In this document: piece by piece, positions 9,849-18,075 of the stretch
Numbering within the stretch: the first letter of the stretch is position 1
How the letters are laid out: every line of letters begins with the position of its first letter
Source of the DNA: Andeanibacterium sp036384795
GTDB taxonomy: Bacteria > Pseudomonadota > Alphaproteobacteria > Sphingomonadales > Sphingomonadaceae
Direction of reading: 5' to 3'
Assembly (NCBI GenBank): GCA_036384795.1
Contig: DASVLP010000056.1
Location: forward strand, 1 to 64,000
Length of the DNA: 64,000 nt
Notes under the pieces: model-generated
The model's input: only the letters and a program-made list of their open reading frames with translations
Told to the model about the DNA's origin: nothing
Database searches by the model: none
Position numbers and translations under genes: made by a program

Positions 9849-10337
9849 TCAGCTGCCGTTCGGGCCGCTGCCCGGGCCACCGTTGCCCTGCGGATTGCTC
9901 GCCCCGAAGCTGCCGACCTGCCCGATGTTGCCGAACAGATCCTGGAAGAACCCGCGGTTCCGGCCCAGCGTCGGGGTCTTGTCGTGGTCGGGATGGAGGT
10001 GAACGACCTTCTCCATCCCCGAGCGGGTAGCGCTGGCGACGTTGCCCGCGGGATCGAACTGGATCGCCACCACCAGGTGCTGCCGGATGCGCGGGGTGGT
10101 GAACGGCTTCTGCGTGGTGGTGCTCGAGATGTAGTACCAGGTCTCGCGGCCGAACTGGCTGGTGAAGGTCGGCGAGCCGAGCGTTCCCTGCACCGATTGC
10201 CGGTTGTCGATCCCCGGATGGATCGCGCCGAGCAACGCTTCGTCGTTGATATACCCGCGATGCTCGCGGATCGAGCTGCAGCCGGAGGCGAGCACGGCCA
10301 GCGCGGCAACCGCTGCGATCCGAACCGTCGTCGTCAT
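9849..10337 (-). CDS. bamE: BamE/SmpA-OmlA family outer membrane lipoprotein
   Basis: The 162-residue product has a lipoprotein signal peptide (ALAVLASGC, Cys about residue 20). The SmpA/OmlA core follows: IHPGIDNRQSVQGTLGSPTF, then WYYISSTTTQ and IQFDPAGNV, strands typical of BamE. BamE helps the BAM complex insert beta-barrel proteins into the outer membrane. The tail after about residue 130 is Gly/Asn-rich and probably disordered. The ATG at 10337 is preceded by GACGGGA; the frame extends upstream but only into Arg/Ala-rich sequence without homology. The gene diverges from the bc1 chaperone gene. Confidence 0.9.
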   Translation of the reverse strand: MTTTVRIAAVAALAVLASGCSSIREHRGYINDEALLGAIHPGIDNRQSVQGTLGSPTFTSQFGRETWYYISSTTTQKPFTTPRIRQHLVVAIQFDPAGNVASATRSGMEKVVHLHPDHDKTPTLGRNRGFFQDLFGNIGQVGSFGASNPQGNGGPGSGPNGS

Positions 10338-10503
10338 GCTATCCCGTCTCCGCACTTTTCCGGCCCGAACCGCCGGCCCACGTTGCGCTCGCGCGGCCGA
10401 ACCTTTAACGGCGCTGGCCTTACGGACAATCGCCTGCCCACGCAATGCCGCTTGGCGAGCCTGCATTTAATCCCGGCTGAACGGGAAAGGAGTTGCCGCT
10501 TCG

Positions 10504-11016
10504 ATGAAGCCGTTGTCGCGTATTTTTCGCCGGCGCAGGGACCCGCGCGAATCGCTTCGCCCGCTATGGCACCGGGTGGTGGCGATCTCGCGCGAGAAGC
10601 GCTGGTACGCCGAGCTCGGGGTCGCCGACACGGTCGCGGGGCGGTTCGACATGATCGCCGCGGCGCTCGCGCTGGTGCTGCTGCGGATGGAACAGGAACC
10701 CGCGCTGGTGCCGCCGTCGGTGCTGCTCACCGAGCTGTTCGTCGACGACATGGATGCGCAGCTGCGCGAGGCCGGCGTCGGCGATCCGGTGGTCGGCAAG
10801 CACATCGGCAAGCTGGTCTCCGCGCTCGGCGGCCGGCTCGGCGCATTCCGCGAGGCGCTGGCGGACGAAGGGAACGAGAGCCTGGCGGCAGCCGTTCAGC
10901 GCAACGTGATGTTGCGTGATGGAGCAAGCCCCGAGCCGGCCGCGGCGGCGCTGCGCGAATTCTCCCGTGCGCTGGGCGCCAAGCCGGCCGAGGCGATTCT
11001 CGCCGGCGAGGTCTGA
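10504..11016 (+). CDS. Ubiquinol-cytochrome c chaperone family protein (CBP3-like)
   Basis: The 170-residue protein matches the UbiQ_cyt_C chaperone family (Cbp3/UQCC1), with the segments ISREKRWYAELGVADTVAGR and LLTELFVDDMDAQLREAGVG. In mitochondria the family assists cytochrome b assembly into complex III; the bacterial members are presumed to assist the bc1 complex. The ATG at 10504 follows a GGGAAAGGAG ribosome binding site at good distance. The DUF177 gene starts one base after the stop, so the two are cotranscribed, a pairing common in alphaproteobacteria. Confidence 0.88.
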   Translation: MKPLSRIFRRRRDPRESLRPLWHRVVAISREKRWYAELGVADTVAGRFDMIAAALALVLLRMEQEPALVPPSVLLTELFVDDMDAQLREAGVGDPVVGKHIGKLVSALGGRLGAFREALADEGNESLAAAVQRNVMLRDGASPEPAAAALREFSRALGAKPAEAILAGEV

Positions 11017-11017
11017 G

Positions 11018-11542
11018 ATGGACGCGGCGCCCGAATTTTCCCGCATGGTGCAAGTACGGCAGGTCGATGCACGCCCGCACCGGCTGGAAGCGAACGAAGC
11101 CGAACGTGCCGCGCTCGCCAGCCGGTTCGGGATCGTGTCGATCGGCCGCCTCGAAGCGAATATCGAACTCGACCGGAAAGGGGAGACGGTCGAGGCGACC
11201 GGCGCGCTCGACGCGGAGATCGTCCAAAGCTGCGCGGTGAGCGGCGACGACCTGCCGGTCACGATCCGCGAGCCGCTGTCGTTGCGCTTCGTCCCCGAAG
11301 GCACACCGGCCGTCAGCGCAGACGAGGAAATCGAACTCGAAGCGAACGAGTTGGACGAAATCCCTTATACGGGCACCGCATTCGACCTCGGCGAAGCGGT
11401 GGCGCAGACCCTGGCGCTGGCGATCGATCCTTACGCCTGCGGCCCGAACGCCGAGGCCGCGCGCAAGGAAGCGGGCCTGCTGGATGAAGACAGCGCCGGT
11501 CCGTTCGCCGCGTTGAAGGCGCTGAAGACCGGGGAGGAGTAA
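11018..11542 (+). CDS. DUF177/YceD family protein
   Basis: The 174-residue product belongs to the YceD (DUF177) family, recognised by CAVSGDDLPVTIREPLSLRF in the middle and ALAIDPYACGPNAE near the end. In many bacteria yceD sits before rpmF and is linked to 23S rRNA processing; here rpmF does not follow and ssb converges from the other side. The ATG at 11018 lies one base after the chaperone gene stop (TGAGATG), so translation is probably coupled. The role in this group is inferred from the family only. Confidence 0.85.
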   Translation: MDAAPEFSRMVQVRQVDARPHRLEANEAERAALASRFGIVSIGRLEANIELDRKGETVEATGALDAEIVQSCAVSGDDLPVTIREPLSLRFVPEGTPAVSADEEIELEANELDEIPYTGTAFDLGEAVAQTLALAIDPYACGPNAEAARKEAGLLDEDSAGPFAALKALKTGEE

Positions 11543-11544
11543 CC

Positions 11545-12054
11545 TCAGAACGGAATATCGTCGTCGAGATCGTCGCCGAAGCCGCCCGATGGCGCGCCGC
11601 CACCCGACGAGCCGCCGCTATAGCCGCCGCTCGAACCTGCGTTGTCCCAGCCGCCGCCCTGGCCGCCGCCGGAGCGGCCGCCACCGCCACCTCCGCCGCC
11701 GCCCTGCCCATCGAGCATCAGCAAGGTGCCGCCGAAGCCGCGGATCACCACTTCGGTCGAATAGCGGTCATTGCCTGACTGGTCCTGCCATTTGCGGGTC
11801 TGCAGGCTGCCTTCGATATAGACTTTGCTGCCCTTGCGCAGATAGCGCTCGACCACCCCGACGAGGCCTTCCGAAAAGATCGCCACGGTATGCCACTCGG
11901 TGCGTTCCTGCCGCTCGCCCGAGTTGCGGTCTTTCCACTGCTCGGAGGTCGCGATGCGCAAGTTCGCGACTTTGCCGCCGTTCTGGAACGAGCGGATCTC
12001 GGGGTCCGCCCCGAGATTGCCGATGAGCATCACTTTGTTGAGGCTGCCTGCCAT
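11545..12054 (-). CDS. ssb: Single-stranded DNA-binding protein
   Basis: The 169-residue protein has an N-terminal OB fold of about 110 residues (NKVMLIGNLGADPEIR; FQNGGKVANLRIATSEQW; RTEWHTVAIF), a Gly/Ser-rich disordered linker and the acidic tip DDDIPF that recruits replication and repair proteins. It coats single-stranded DNA during replication, recombination and repair. The linker includes a run of nine glycines encoded by a GCC/GCC-type repeat. No SOS box (GTTC-N7-GTTC) was seen upstream. Converges with the DUF177 gene, 2 bases between stops. Confidence 0.98.
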   Translation of the reverse strand: MAGSLNKVMLIGNLGADPEIRSFQNGGKVANLRIATSEQWKDRNSGERQERTEWHTVAIFSEGLVGVVERYLRKGSKVYIEGSLQTRKWQDQSGNDRYSTEVVIRGFGGTLLMLDGQGGGGGGGGGRSGGGQGGGWDNAGSSGGYSGGSSGGGAPSGGFGDDLDDDIPF

Positions 12055-12152
12055 GGAGTCGCTTTCCCTTGCTGGTAAGCGCCGGGCTTATCCAAAGCGC
12101 TGGGCGGCTTCCACCCTTTCGGGCGAAAACCTGTCCATAATCGAAGCGCTTG

Positions 12153-14006
12153 TCAAAGGCCGAGCGCGGTCGCCGTCCAGAACGTGATCCCGGCCGCGAC
12201 ATAGGCCAGCGCGAACAGGTAGCCGAGCATGAACGCCGGCCATTTCCAGCCGTTGGTCTCGCGCCGGGCGACCGCGATCGTCGACAGGCATTGCGGCGCG
12301 AACACGAACCAGGCGAGGAACGCGAGCGCGGTCGGCAGGCTCCAGCGCCCGGCGAGCTTCGCCCCCAGCGCGACCGCGGTCTTGTCCTCGTCGGACGCGT
12401 CGACCGCATAGGTCGTCGCCAGCGAGGAGACCGCGACTTCGCGCGCGGCCATCGCCGGGATCAGCGCGAGCGCGATCTCGCGGTTGAACCCGACCGGCTC
12501 GACCACCACCGCAACGCCGTTGGCGAGATGCCCCGCGATCGATGCGTCGACCTGGCTCTGGCCGGGCGCCGCGCGTGGGAAATTGAGCAGCAGCCACAAC
12601 ACCACGGTGACGGTGAAGATGATCGTTCCCGCCCGGCGCAGGAAGATCCACGCGCGCTGCCACAGTCCGAGCAAGATGTCGCGCAGCGGCGGCAACTGGT
12701 ATTTGGGCAACTCCATGATGAAGCCCGAAGCGTCGCCCTTCGTCACCGAGCGCCGCAGGATCAGCGCGACCGCCATCGCCCCGACCACGCCGGCGACATA
12801 GAGCGCGAACAGCACCAGGCCTTGCAGGCCGATGCCGCCGCCGACCGTGCGATGCGGGATGAACGCCGCGATGATCAGCGCATAGACCGGCAGCCGCGCC
12901 GAGCAGGTCATCAGCGGCGCGATCAGGATCGTGGTCAGGCGGTCCTTCGGATCGGCGATCGCGCGGGTCGCCATGATTCCCGGAATCGCGCAGGCGAAGC
13001 TGGAGAGCAGCGGAATGAAGCTGCGGCCGGAAAGCCCGACGCGCGCCATCAGCCGGTCCATGATGAATGCCGCGCGCGCCATGTAGCCCGATTGCTCCAT
13101 CGCCAGGATGAATGCGAACAGGATCACGATCTGCGGCAGGAACACGATCACCGAGCCGACCCCGGCGAAGATGCCGTCGGTCAGGAGATCGCGCAGCACG
13201 CTGGGCGGCAGCAGCGCCACGGTCTCGCGCGAAAGCCAGTCGGCCACCGCCTGCAGCCCGTCGGCGAACGGCGTCGCCCAGGCGAACACCGCCTGGAACA
13301 TCACGAACAGGAAGGCGAACAGGATCAGCGGCCCGAGCCAGGGATTGAGCAAAACCCGGTCGAGCCGGGCGTGCAGCCGGTGCTGCGCAGTCTCCGACAG
13401 GATCGCCCCTTGCGCGATCGTGCGCGCGGCGAAGCGGCGTTCGGGCAGGGTCAGATGCGGCCGGCGGTGATCGCGCGGATCCTGCTCGGCGGTGATTTCG
13501 GCGGCCGAAATCGCCTCAATCAGTTCGGCGATCCCGCGGCGGCGCACCGCGACGGTCGGAATCACCGGCACGCCCAGCGCGGCAGCGAGCGCCGCGGGAT
13601 CGAGCACCAGCCCGTCGCGTTCGGCCAGGTCGACCATGTTGAGCGCGGCCACCACCGGTCGGCCCAGCGCGATCAGCTCCTGCGCGAACACCAGGTGCTG
13701 CTCCAGGTTGGAAGCGTCGAGCACGATCACCAGCACTTCGGGCCGCGCCTCGCCGGGGAACTCCCCCAGCACGACCTTGCGGGTGACTTCCTCGTCCGGG
13801 CTCGCGGCGTCGAGCGCATAGCTGCCGGGCAAGTCGATCAGTTCGACCGGCTCGCCGCTCGGCAGAGTGAGCCGCCCGGCTTTGCGCTCGACGGTGACGC
13901 CCGCGTAGTTCGCGATCTTCTGCCGCGCGCCCGTGAGCACGTTGAACAGCGCGCTCTTGCCCGAATTGGGGTTGCCGACCAGCGCGGCGGTGCGCAGCCG
14001 GCTCAC
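12153..14006 (-). CDS. feoB: Ferrous iron transporter FeoB
   Basis: The 617-residue protein starts with a G domain: G1 GNPNSGKS (11-18), G3 DLPG (59-62), G4 NMVD (123-126). A helical spacer follows, then two gate domains of membrane helices, with FAILAMEQSGYMARAAFIMD and the conserved FACAIPGIMATR. It imports Fe2+ across the inner membrane. It is shorter than the 773-residue E. coli protein and lacks a C-terminal FeoC-like extension, as in many alphaproteobacteria. It starts with GTG (14006-14004) one base after the feoA stop, indicating translational coupling. Confidence 0.97.
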   Translation of the reverse strand: MSRLRTAALVGNPNSGKSALFNVLTGARQKIANYAGVTVERKAGRLTLPSGEPVELIDLPGSYALDAASPDEEVTRKVVLGEFPGEARPEVLVIVLDASNLEQHLVFAQELIALGRPVVAALNMVDLAERDGLVLDPAALAAALGVPVIPTVAVRRRGIAELIEAISAAEITAEQDPRDHRRPHLTLPERRFAARTIAQGAILSETAQHRLHARLDRVLLNPWLGPLILFAFLFVMFQAVFAWATPFADGLQAVADWLSRETVALLPPSVLRDLLTDGIFAGVGSVIVFLPQIVILFAFILAMEQSGYMARAAFIMDRLMARVGLSGRSFIPLLSSFACAIPGIMATRAIADPKDRLTTILIAPLMTCSARLPVYALIIAAFIPHRTVGGGIGLQGLVLFALYVAGVVGAMAVALILRRSVTKGDASGFIMELPKYQLPPLRDILLGLWQRAWIFLRRAGTIIFTVTVVLWLLLNFPRAAPGQSQVDASIAGHLANGVAVVVEPVGFNREIALALIPAMAAREVAVSSLATTYAVDASDEDKTAVALGAKLAGRWSLPTALAFLAWFVFAPQCLSTIAVARRETNGWKWPAFMLGYLFALAYVAAGITFWTATALGL

Positions 14007-14007
14007 C

Positions 14008-14247
14008 TCAGAGTTCCCGCACGGTCATCGCCGCGGCGTGGCTGCGGCGCATCGCCAAAGTCATCCGCCCGATCAGCAATGCGATCGGATCGCGCCCGCC
14101 GAACACCCCGCGATGCGCGATCGCGACGCGCGCGCCCTCGTCCACGCCCAGCGCGCGCAGGCGCTTGGCCTCCTCGGGCGCGAGGCGGTCCCAGGCTATC
14201 GCGACGATCTCGGCGCGGCGACGGGGGGGCAATTGGTCGAGGGTCAT
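14008..14247 (-). CDS. feoA: FeoA family protein
   Basis: This 79-residue SH3-like protein begins TLDQLPPRRRAEIVAIAWD, followed by RLRALGVDEGARVAIAHRG and the end segment IGRMTLAMRRSHAAAMTVR, the FeoA pattern. FeoA is a small cytosolic partner of FeoB required for ferrous iron uptake. The ATG at 14247 is preceded by GGTTGAG; a 12-residue upstream extension is possible but would cover the Fur-like box region. feoB follows with one base between stop and start. Confidence 0.92.
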   Translation of the reverse strand: MTLDQLPPRRRAEIVAIAWDRLAPEEAKRLRALGVDEGARVAIAHRGVFGGRDPIALLIGRMTLAMRRSHAAAMTVREL

Positions 14248-14274
14248 CTCAACCGCGCTGCCAGAAGACGGCGT

Positions 14275-14297
14275 CAATTGCAACTAATTCGCATTAA
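14275..14297 (-). promoter_or_regulatory. Fur-like operator upstream of feoAB
   Basis: The minus strand TTAATGCGAATTAGTTGC followed by AATTG forms an imperfect palindrome, GCGAAT/GTTGC around a short centre, in the style of alphaproteobacterial Fur boxes. It is 28-50 bases before the feoA start in an AT-rich gap. Regulation of feoAB by Fur is well established elsewhere; the assignment here rests on motif likeness and position only. Confidence 0.45.
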
Positions 14298-14311
14298 CCG
14301 ACGCAGCCGTT

Positions 14312-14986
14312 CTACCGCGCCGGGTAGCGAAGGCGTCCGAGGAAGCGGGTGACCGAGAAACCCTCGCGCGGCGCGAGCAGCTTGGCCTTGGCTTGTTCGA
14401 ACCGCATCACCCCTTCGATCCGGCGGTCGAGGAACGCGCGCGTCTCCGCCTTGCCTTCGCTCTGGTCGGCGATGAACGCGGCGAGGGTCGCGAGATATAT
14501 CCCGGCGAGGATCGTGCGCTTGGTGTAGTAGTTGTAGTCGGTCGCGGTGTCGCCCGCGAGCCGCCACATCAGGTCCGCGCTGTGCCAGCCGAGCTTGAGC
14601 GATCGCCCGGCGTTCTGCGGCAGCGCCATCACGGCCTGCGCGCGGCGGAGAGCCTCTTCCCTTCCCGCCATCCGGTCGAGCCGGAACTGCACCAGCGCAC
14701 GGATGCGCTCGCGAATTTTCATCGCCGCGAGCGCTTCGGCAGGAAGCGCCTCTGCCATCGCGACGTCGATCGTGCCGATCCACGCGGCGATCATCTCCAT
14801 CGCGCCGTCCTTGAACGCCAACCGCGCCACGGCAGGCGCCACTCCGGCGCGGTTGGCCGCGTTTTCCACCGCGGCCGCGCTCCAGCCGTCGAACGCGGCC
14901 TCGTCGGCGATCAACGGCGCGAGCAGCGCCCGCACCTCGTCGAGCGTGAAGTCCGCGGGATCGGCCGCGTCAGATCGAGGGGCCAT
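14312..14986 (-). CDS. COQ9 family protein (ubiquinone biosynthesis accessory)
   Basis: The 224-residue helical protein has an N-terminal TetR-like fold and the COQ9 C-terminal block LPQNAGRSLKLGWHSADLMW, then AGDTATDYNYYTKRTILAGI, which includes the WHSAD and DYNYYTKR signatures. In eukaryotes COQ9 binds lipid and assists COQ7; the bacterial homologue is presumed to act in ubiquinone synthesis. The ATG at 14986 lies inside the end of the ankyrin gene (17-base overlap, same strand), so the two are probably cotranscribed. It lies 65 bases upstream of feoA on the same strand. Confidence 0.9.
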   Translation of the reverse strand: MAPRSDAADPADFTLDEVRALLAPLIADEAAFDGWSAAAVENAANRAGVAPAVARLAFKDGAMEMIAAWIGTIDVAMAEALPAEALAAMKIRERIRALVQFRLDRMAGREEALRRAQAVMALPQNAGRSLKLGWHSADLMWRLAGDTATDYNYYTKRTILAGIYLATLAAFIADQSEGKAETRAFLDRRIEGVMRFEQAKAKLLAPREGFSVTRFLGRLRYPAR

Positions 14987-15593
14987 AGCTCGAAGCGCCT
15001 TCGCGTTCGTTCTTCGGCCGCTCGTTCTTCTCGATCTCTTCGACCAGCTGGCTCTTCGCCCCCTCGCGCTTGGCATAGTCGCGCGCGCTGCGGCCCGACG
15101 AATCGGCCCGGTCGGGATCGGCGCCGGCGTGCAGCAGCAGGCGGAGCAGTTCGATGTCGTGGTTGTGGACCGCGGCGATCAGCGGGGTCTCCCCCGTTGA
15201 ATTGGGAATGTCGACTTTCGCGCCTTTGGCGATCAGCTGCCCGGCACCATCGATGAAGCCGATCTGGGTCGCGAGCACCAGCGGGGTCACACCCTTGTTG
15301 TCGCGGATGTTGGGGTTGGCGCCTTTGGTCAGCAGGAACCGCAGCCAGGTGAGGTCACGCCGTTCGACCACGATGTGCAGCGCGGATTCGCCGGTGGTGA
15401 TGTCGCGCGCGTCGATCACCGTCGCGCCGCCGCCGCTCAGCATGTCGAGGACTTTCTGCCCGTCCTTGTCCTTCACCGCCTTGAGGAACTTGTAGCCTTC
15501 CGAATAATTCTGCGCGGACGCCGGCGCGGGGGCGAGCAGCGCCATTGCCAGCACCGCGAAAATGAGGCTTGCCAAGCGGCCGACCCTTGCCAC
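14970..15593 (-). CDS. Exported ankyrin repeat protein
   Basis: The 207-residue product has a signal peptide (LIFAVLAMALLAPAPASAQ) and about four ankyrin repeats between residues 35 and 175, for example GESALHIVVERRDLTWLRFL, GVTPLVLATQIG and GETPLIAAVHNHDIELLRLL. It is therefore a periplasmic protein-protein interaction scaffold. The C-terminus is charged (KNERPKNEREG). The start codon is ATG, 65 bases from the divergent SCO1 gene. Ankyrin proteins next to coq9-like genes recur in sphingomonads from memory; function unknown. Confidence 0.88.
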   Translation of the reverse strand: MARVGRLASLIFAVLAMALLAPAPASAQNYSEGYKFLKAVKDKDGQKVLDMLSGGGATVIDARDITTGESALHIVVERRDLTWLRFLLTKGANPNIRDNKGVTPLVLATQIGFIDGAGQLIAKGAKVDIPNSTGETPLIAAVHNHDIELLRLLLHAGADPDRADSSGRSARDYAKREGAKSQLVEEIEKNERPKNEREGASSYGPSI

Positions 15594-15657
15594 GGGTAAA
15601 TCTCCTGTTGCGATCGGGGGTGCGAGTCACCCCTTGCGAGGGGCGGGTTAGCAGAGC

Positions 15658-16287
15658 ATGAACCGGCGCGCCATGACCTCACCGAAACGCTTGCGCCATA
15701 TTGCGCTCCTCGCCGCCGCCGCCTTGCTCGCCTCTTGCGGCAGCCATTCCGGCGAGGCGCCCGCGGGCGATCCGCCGCTGGCCGGCTCGGCGATCGGCGG
15801 GCCGTTCACCCTGGTCGACAGCACCGGCAAGACCGTTCACTGGTCTGACTTCGACGGCAAGTACCGGATCGTCTATTTCGGCTATACGTATTGCCCGGAC
15901 GTCTGCCCGACCGACGTCGGCCGGATCATGCGCGGCTACGCCAAGTTCAAGCAGGCCGAGCCGCAACTCGCCGCGCAAGTGGTGCCGATGTTCATCAGCG
16001 TCGACCCCGAGCGCGATACCCCGGCAAAGGTTGGTGAGTTCGTCCATGCCTTTTCCGACGACCTGATCGGCCTCACCGGAACGCCGAAGCAGGTCAAGCA
16101 GGCGGCCGATGCGTTCAAGGTCTACTACGAAAAGGGCGAGAGCGGGGACAACGGCAGCTATCTGGTGAACCATTCGACCCAGACTTATCTGATGGGCCGC
16201 AAGGGGGAGCCGATCGCGCTGCTGCCGGTGGACGTCGCCGACCAGGGCCAGGCGGTCGCCGCGGAACTCGAGAAATGGATACACTGA
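15658..16287 (+). CDS. SCO1/SenC family copper chaperone lipoprotein
   Basis: The 209-residue protein has a lipobox LLASC (Cys27) and a thioredoxin fold with the copper-binding pair in TYCPDVCPT (Cys79, Cys83) and the third ligand His172 in VNHSTQT. SCO proteins deliver copper to the CuA site of cytochrome c oxidase at the outer face of the inner membrane. The start at 15658 is used; ATG 15673 is an alternative. The end overlaps the next gene by 13 bases, which places a four-gene cluster (SCO1, YcgN-like, YgjP-like, and possibly DUF4402) on one transcript. Confidence 0.94.
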   Translation: MNRRAMTSPKRLRHIALLAAAALLASCGSHSGEAPAGDPPLAGSAIGGPFTLVDSTGKTVHWSDFDGKYRIVYFGYTYCPDVCPTDVGRIMRGYAKFKQAEPQLAAQVVPMFISVDPERDTPAKVGEFVHAFSDDLIGLTGTPKQVKQAADAFKVYYEKGESGDNGSYLVNHSTQTYLMGRKGEPIALLPVDVADQGQAVAAELEKWIH

Positions 16288-16739
16288 ACCCCGCGAAGCT
16301 GCGCCAGCGCTTCTGGGAGCTGCCGCTCGAGGCGCTCAATCGCGCCGAGTGGGAAGCGCTGTGCGACGGCTGCGGACGCTGCTGCCTGCACAAGCTCGAG
16401 GATGACGAGACCGGCGAAGTGCACGGCACCAACGTCGCCTGCCGCCTGCTCGACACCTCGACCGGGCGCTGCAGCGACTACAAGAACCGCAAGGCGTTCG
16501 TGCCCGATTGCCTGCGGCTGACCTACAAGCTGGTGAAGAAGGTGCGCTGGTTGCCCGAGACCTGCGCCTATCGCCTGCGCGCCGAAGGCCGGCCGCTGCC
16601 GCGCTGGCACTATCTGCTGACCGGCGACCGCGACGCGGTGCGCCGGGCGGGCGTGTCGGTGATCGGCCGGGCCGTGAGCGAGGACGTTGCCGGGCCGATC
16701 GAGCACCACATCGTCGACTGGCCGCAAGGCGAGCCATGA
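16275..16739 (+). CDS. YcgN family cysteine cluster protein (UPF0260)
   Basis: The 154-residue protein has the zinc or iron-sulfur type Cys cluster CDGCGRCCLHKLED near residue 30. More cysteines follow in NVACRLLDTSTGRCSDY, VPDCLRL and PETCAYRL, eight in all, as in the UPF0260 (YcgN) family. Function unknown; the Cys pattern suggests metal binding. It starts inside the end of the SCO1 gene and its stop overlaps the start of the YgjP-like gene (ATGA), so translation is coupled. The association with a copper chaperone is suggestive only. Confidence 0.9.
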   Translation: MDTLNPAKLRQRFWELPLEALNRAEWEALCDGCGRCCLHKLEDDETGEVHGTNVACRLLDTSTGRCSDYKNRKAFVPDCLRLTYKLVKKVRWLPETCAYRLRAEGRPLPRWHYLLTGDRDAVRRAGVSVIGRAVSEDVAGPIEHHIVDWPQGEP

Positions 16740-17458
16740 TCGACTGGCTACGGCGCGACCCCGGCGACCCGCGCCTCGTGCTCGAGGGCCGCGAGCTGCC
16801 GGTGGCGATCCGGCGGCACCCGCACGCGCGGCGGATGACCTTGCGGCTCGCGCCAGACGGCAGCGAGGTGCGCGTGACGTTGCCGCGCTGGGGGCGCACC
16901 GCGGAGGCTTTGGCGTTCGCCGAAAGCCGCCGCGAATGGCTGGCGGCACAGCTTGCGAAGTGCGCGCGCGCCGAACCGCCCGCCGCCGGGGGTACCCTCG
17001 TCTATCGCGGCAAGACCCTGGCGATCGCGTGGGCGGCCGCGCTGCCGCGCAAGCCGGCGCTCGGCGAAAACGAAGTTCGGCTGGGTGGCCCCGAGCACAG
17101 CCTCGCGCCCCGGCTGCAGCGCTGGCTCGAAGCCGAAGCGCTGCGGCTGATGGCGGACGACCTCGCCGACTATTGCGCCGCCGCCGGGCGCCCGCTGCCC
17201 ACGCTCGCCTTGTCGCGCGCCCAGCGCCGCTGGGGGAGCTGCTCGGGCGCCGGCACGGTGCGGATCAACTGGCGGCTGGTGCAGGCACCCGATTTCGTCC
17301 GCCGCTCGGTGGTCGCGCACGAAGTCGCGCACCTGGTGCATTTCGACCATTCGCCGGCGTTTCACGCGTTGCTCGCTCGGATTTACGAAGCCGATCTCGC
17401 GGCGGCCGATCGCTGGCTCAAGCAGCAAGGACGCTCGCTCTACGCGTCCTTCGGCTGA
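16736..17458 (+). CDS. YgjP-like metal-dependent hydrolase (M48/DUF45 family)
   Basis: The 240-residue protein carries the zinc protease motif HEVAH (His195, Glu196, His199) followed by HFDHSPAFHALL, and upstream QRRWGSCSGAGTVRINWRL, the complete DUF45/YgjP signature. The family is predicted to be a metallopeptidase-like enzyme of unknown substrate. There is no signal peptide, so it is cytoplasmic. Its ATG overlaps the stop of the YcgN-like gene by 4 bases. Confidence 0.92.
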   Translation: MIDWLRRDPGDPRLVLEGRELPVAIRRHPHARRMTLRLAPDGSEVRVTLPRWGRTAEALAFAESRREWLAAQLAKCARAEPPAAGGTLVYRGKTLAIAWAAALPRKPALGENEVRLGGPEHSLAPRLQRWLEAEALRLMADDLADYCAAAGRPLPTLALSRAQRRWGSCSGAGTVRINWRLVQAPDFVRRSVVAHEVAHLVHFDHSPAFHALLARIYEADLAAADRWLKQQGRSLYASFG

Positions 17459-17515
17459 CGCCTGCGGGAAATCCCCCTAACCCGGCGTTAACCTTGTTCT
17501 GTCACATCCGGCGGG

Positions 17516-18025
17516 ATGGAAAGGCTCGGATTTGCCCTTTGCCTCGCCATGCTTGCCGTGGCCCCCGCCCGTGCGGCGGGCGATCCCACCTGCAAGTTGT
17601 GTGCGCCTGCGCAGGAACAGGCGCCCAAGGCCCCGCTCCAGATCCAGGTCGACAAGGGAATCGATTTCAGCCGCTTCGCCGAAGTCGGCAGCGGCGGCGG
17701 CCAGGCGGCGATCGATCCGCAGACCGGCACCCGCACCGCGCGGGGCAACCTGATGAGCCTGGGCGGCCTCGCGTATCAGGGCCACGCCCGGATCACCGGC
17801 CAGCCCGACGCCTACGTGCGGATCGAGATGCCGCCGAGCGTGGTGCTCTACAGTTCGAGCGGCGCCGAAGTGGAGCTGAGCGACTTCCGCACCGATCTGC
17901 CCGCCGCACCGATGCTCGATGCGCACGGCGCCCTCGAATTCAACTTCGGGGCGACCCTCCAGACGCGCCGGCCGGGCGGCGGCAACTTCCGCGGGCGCAT
18001 TCCGATCCGCATCGAATACAACTGA
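17516..18025 (+). CDS. Exported DUF4402-like protein
   Basis: The 169-residue product has a signal peptide (about residues 1-21) and then CKLCAP. A beta-rich domain follows with ISLDKGIDF-like LQIQVDKGIDFSRFAEV, a glycine-rich DPQTGTR segment and a C-terminal GRIPIRIEYN, resembling the DUF4402 family found near pili and surface proteins of sphingomonads. Function unknown. It is 57 bases downstream of the YgjP-like gene; the ATG follows a GGCGGG stretch. The assignment is from general pattern, so moderate confidence. Confidence 0.6.
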   Translation: MERLGFALCLAMLAVAPARAAGDPTCKLCAPAQEQAPKAPLQIQVDKGIDFSRFAEVGSGGGQAAIDPQTGTRTARGNLMSLGGLAYQGHARITGQPDAYVRIEMPPSVVLYSSSGAEVELSDFRTDLPAAPMLDAHGALEFNFGATLQTRRPGGGNFRGRIPIRIEYN

Positions 18026-18075
18026 ATTCCTCCAAGAGGCTGGCGGCCGCGGCCCCCAACGCCTACATTCGCGCA

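Noticed and set aside
12055..12152. SOS box before ssb
   Set aside because: No GTTC-N7-GTTC pair found on either strand.
12150..14297. Frame of about 715 codons antisense to feoB and feoA
   Set aside because: Shadow of real genes; repetitive Arg/Gln/Asp composition and no start signals.
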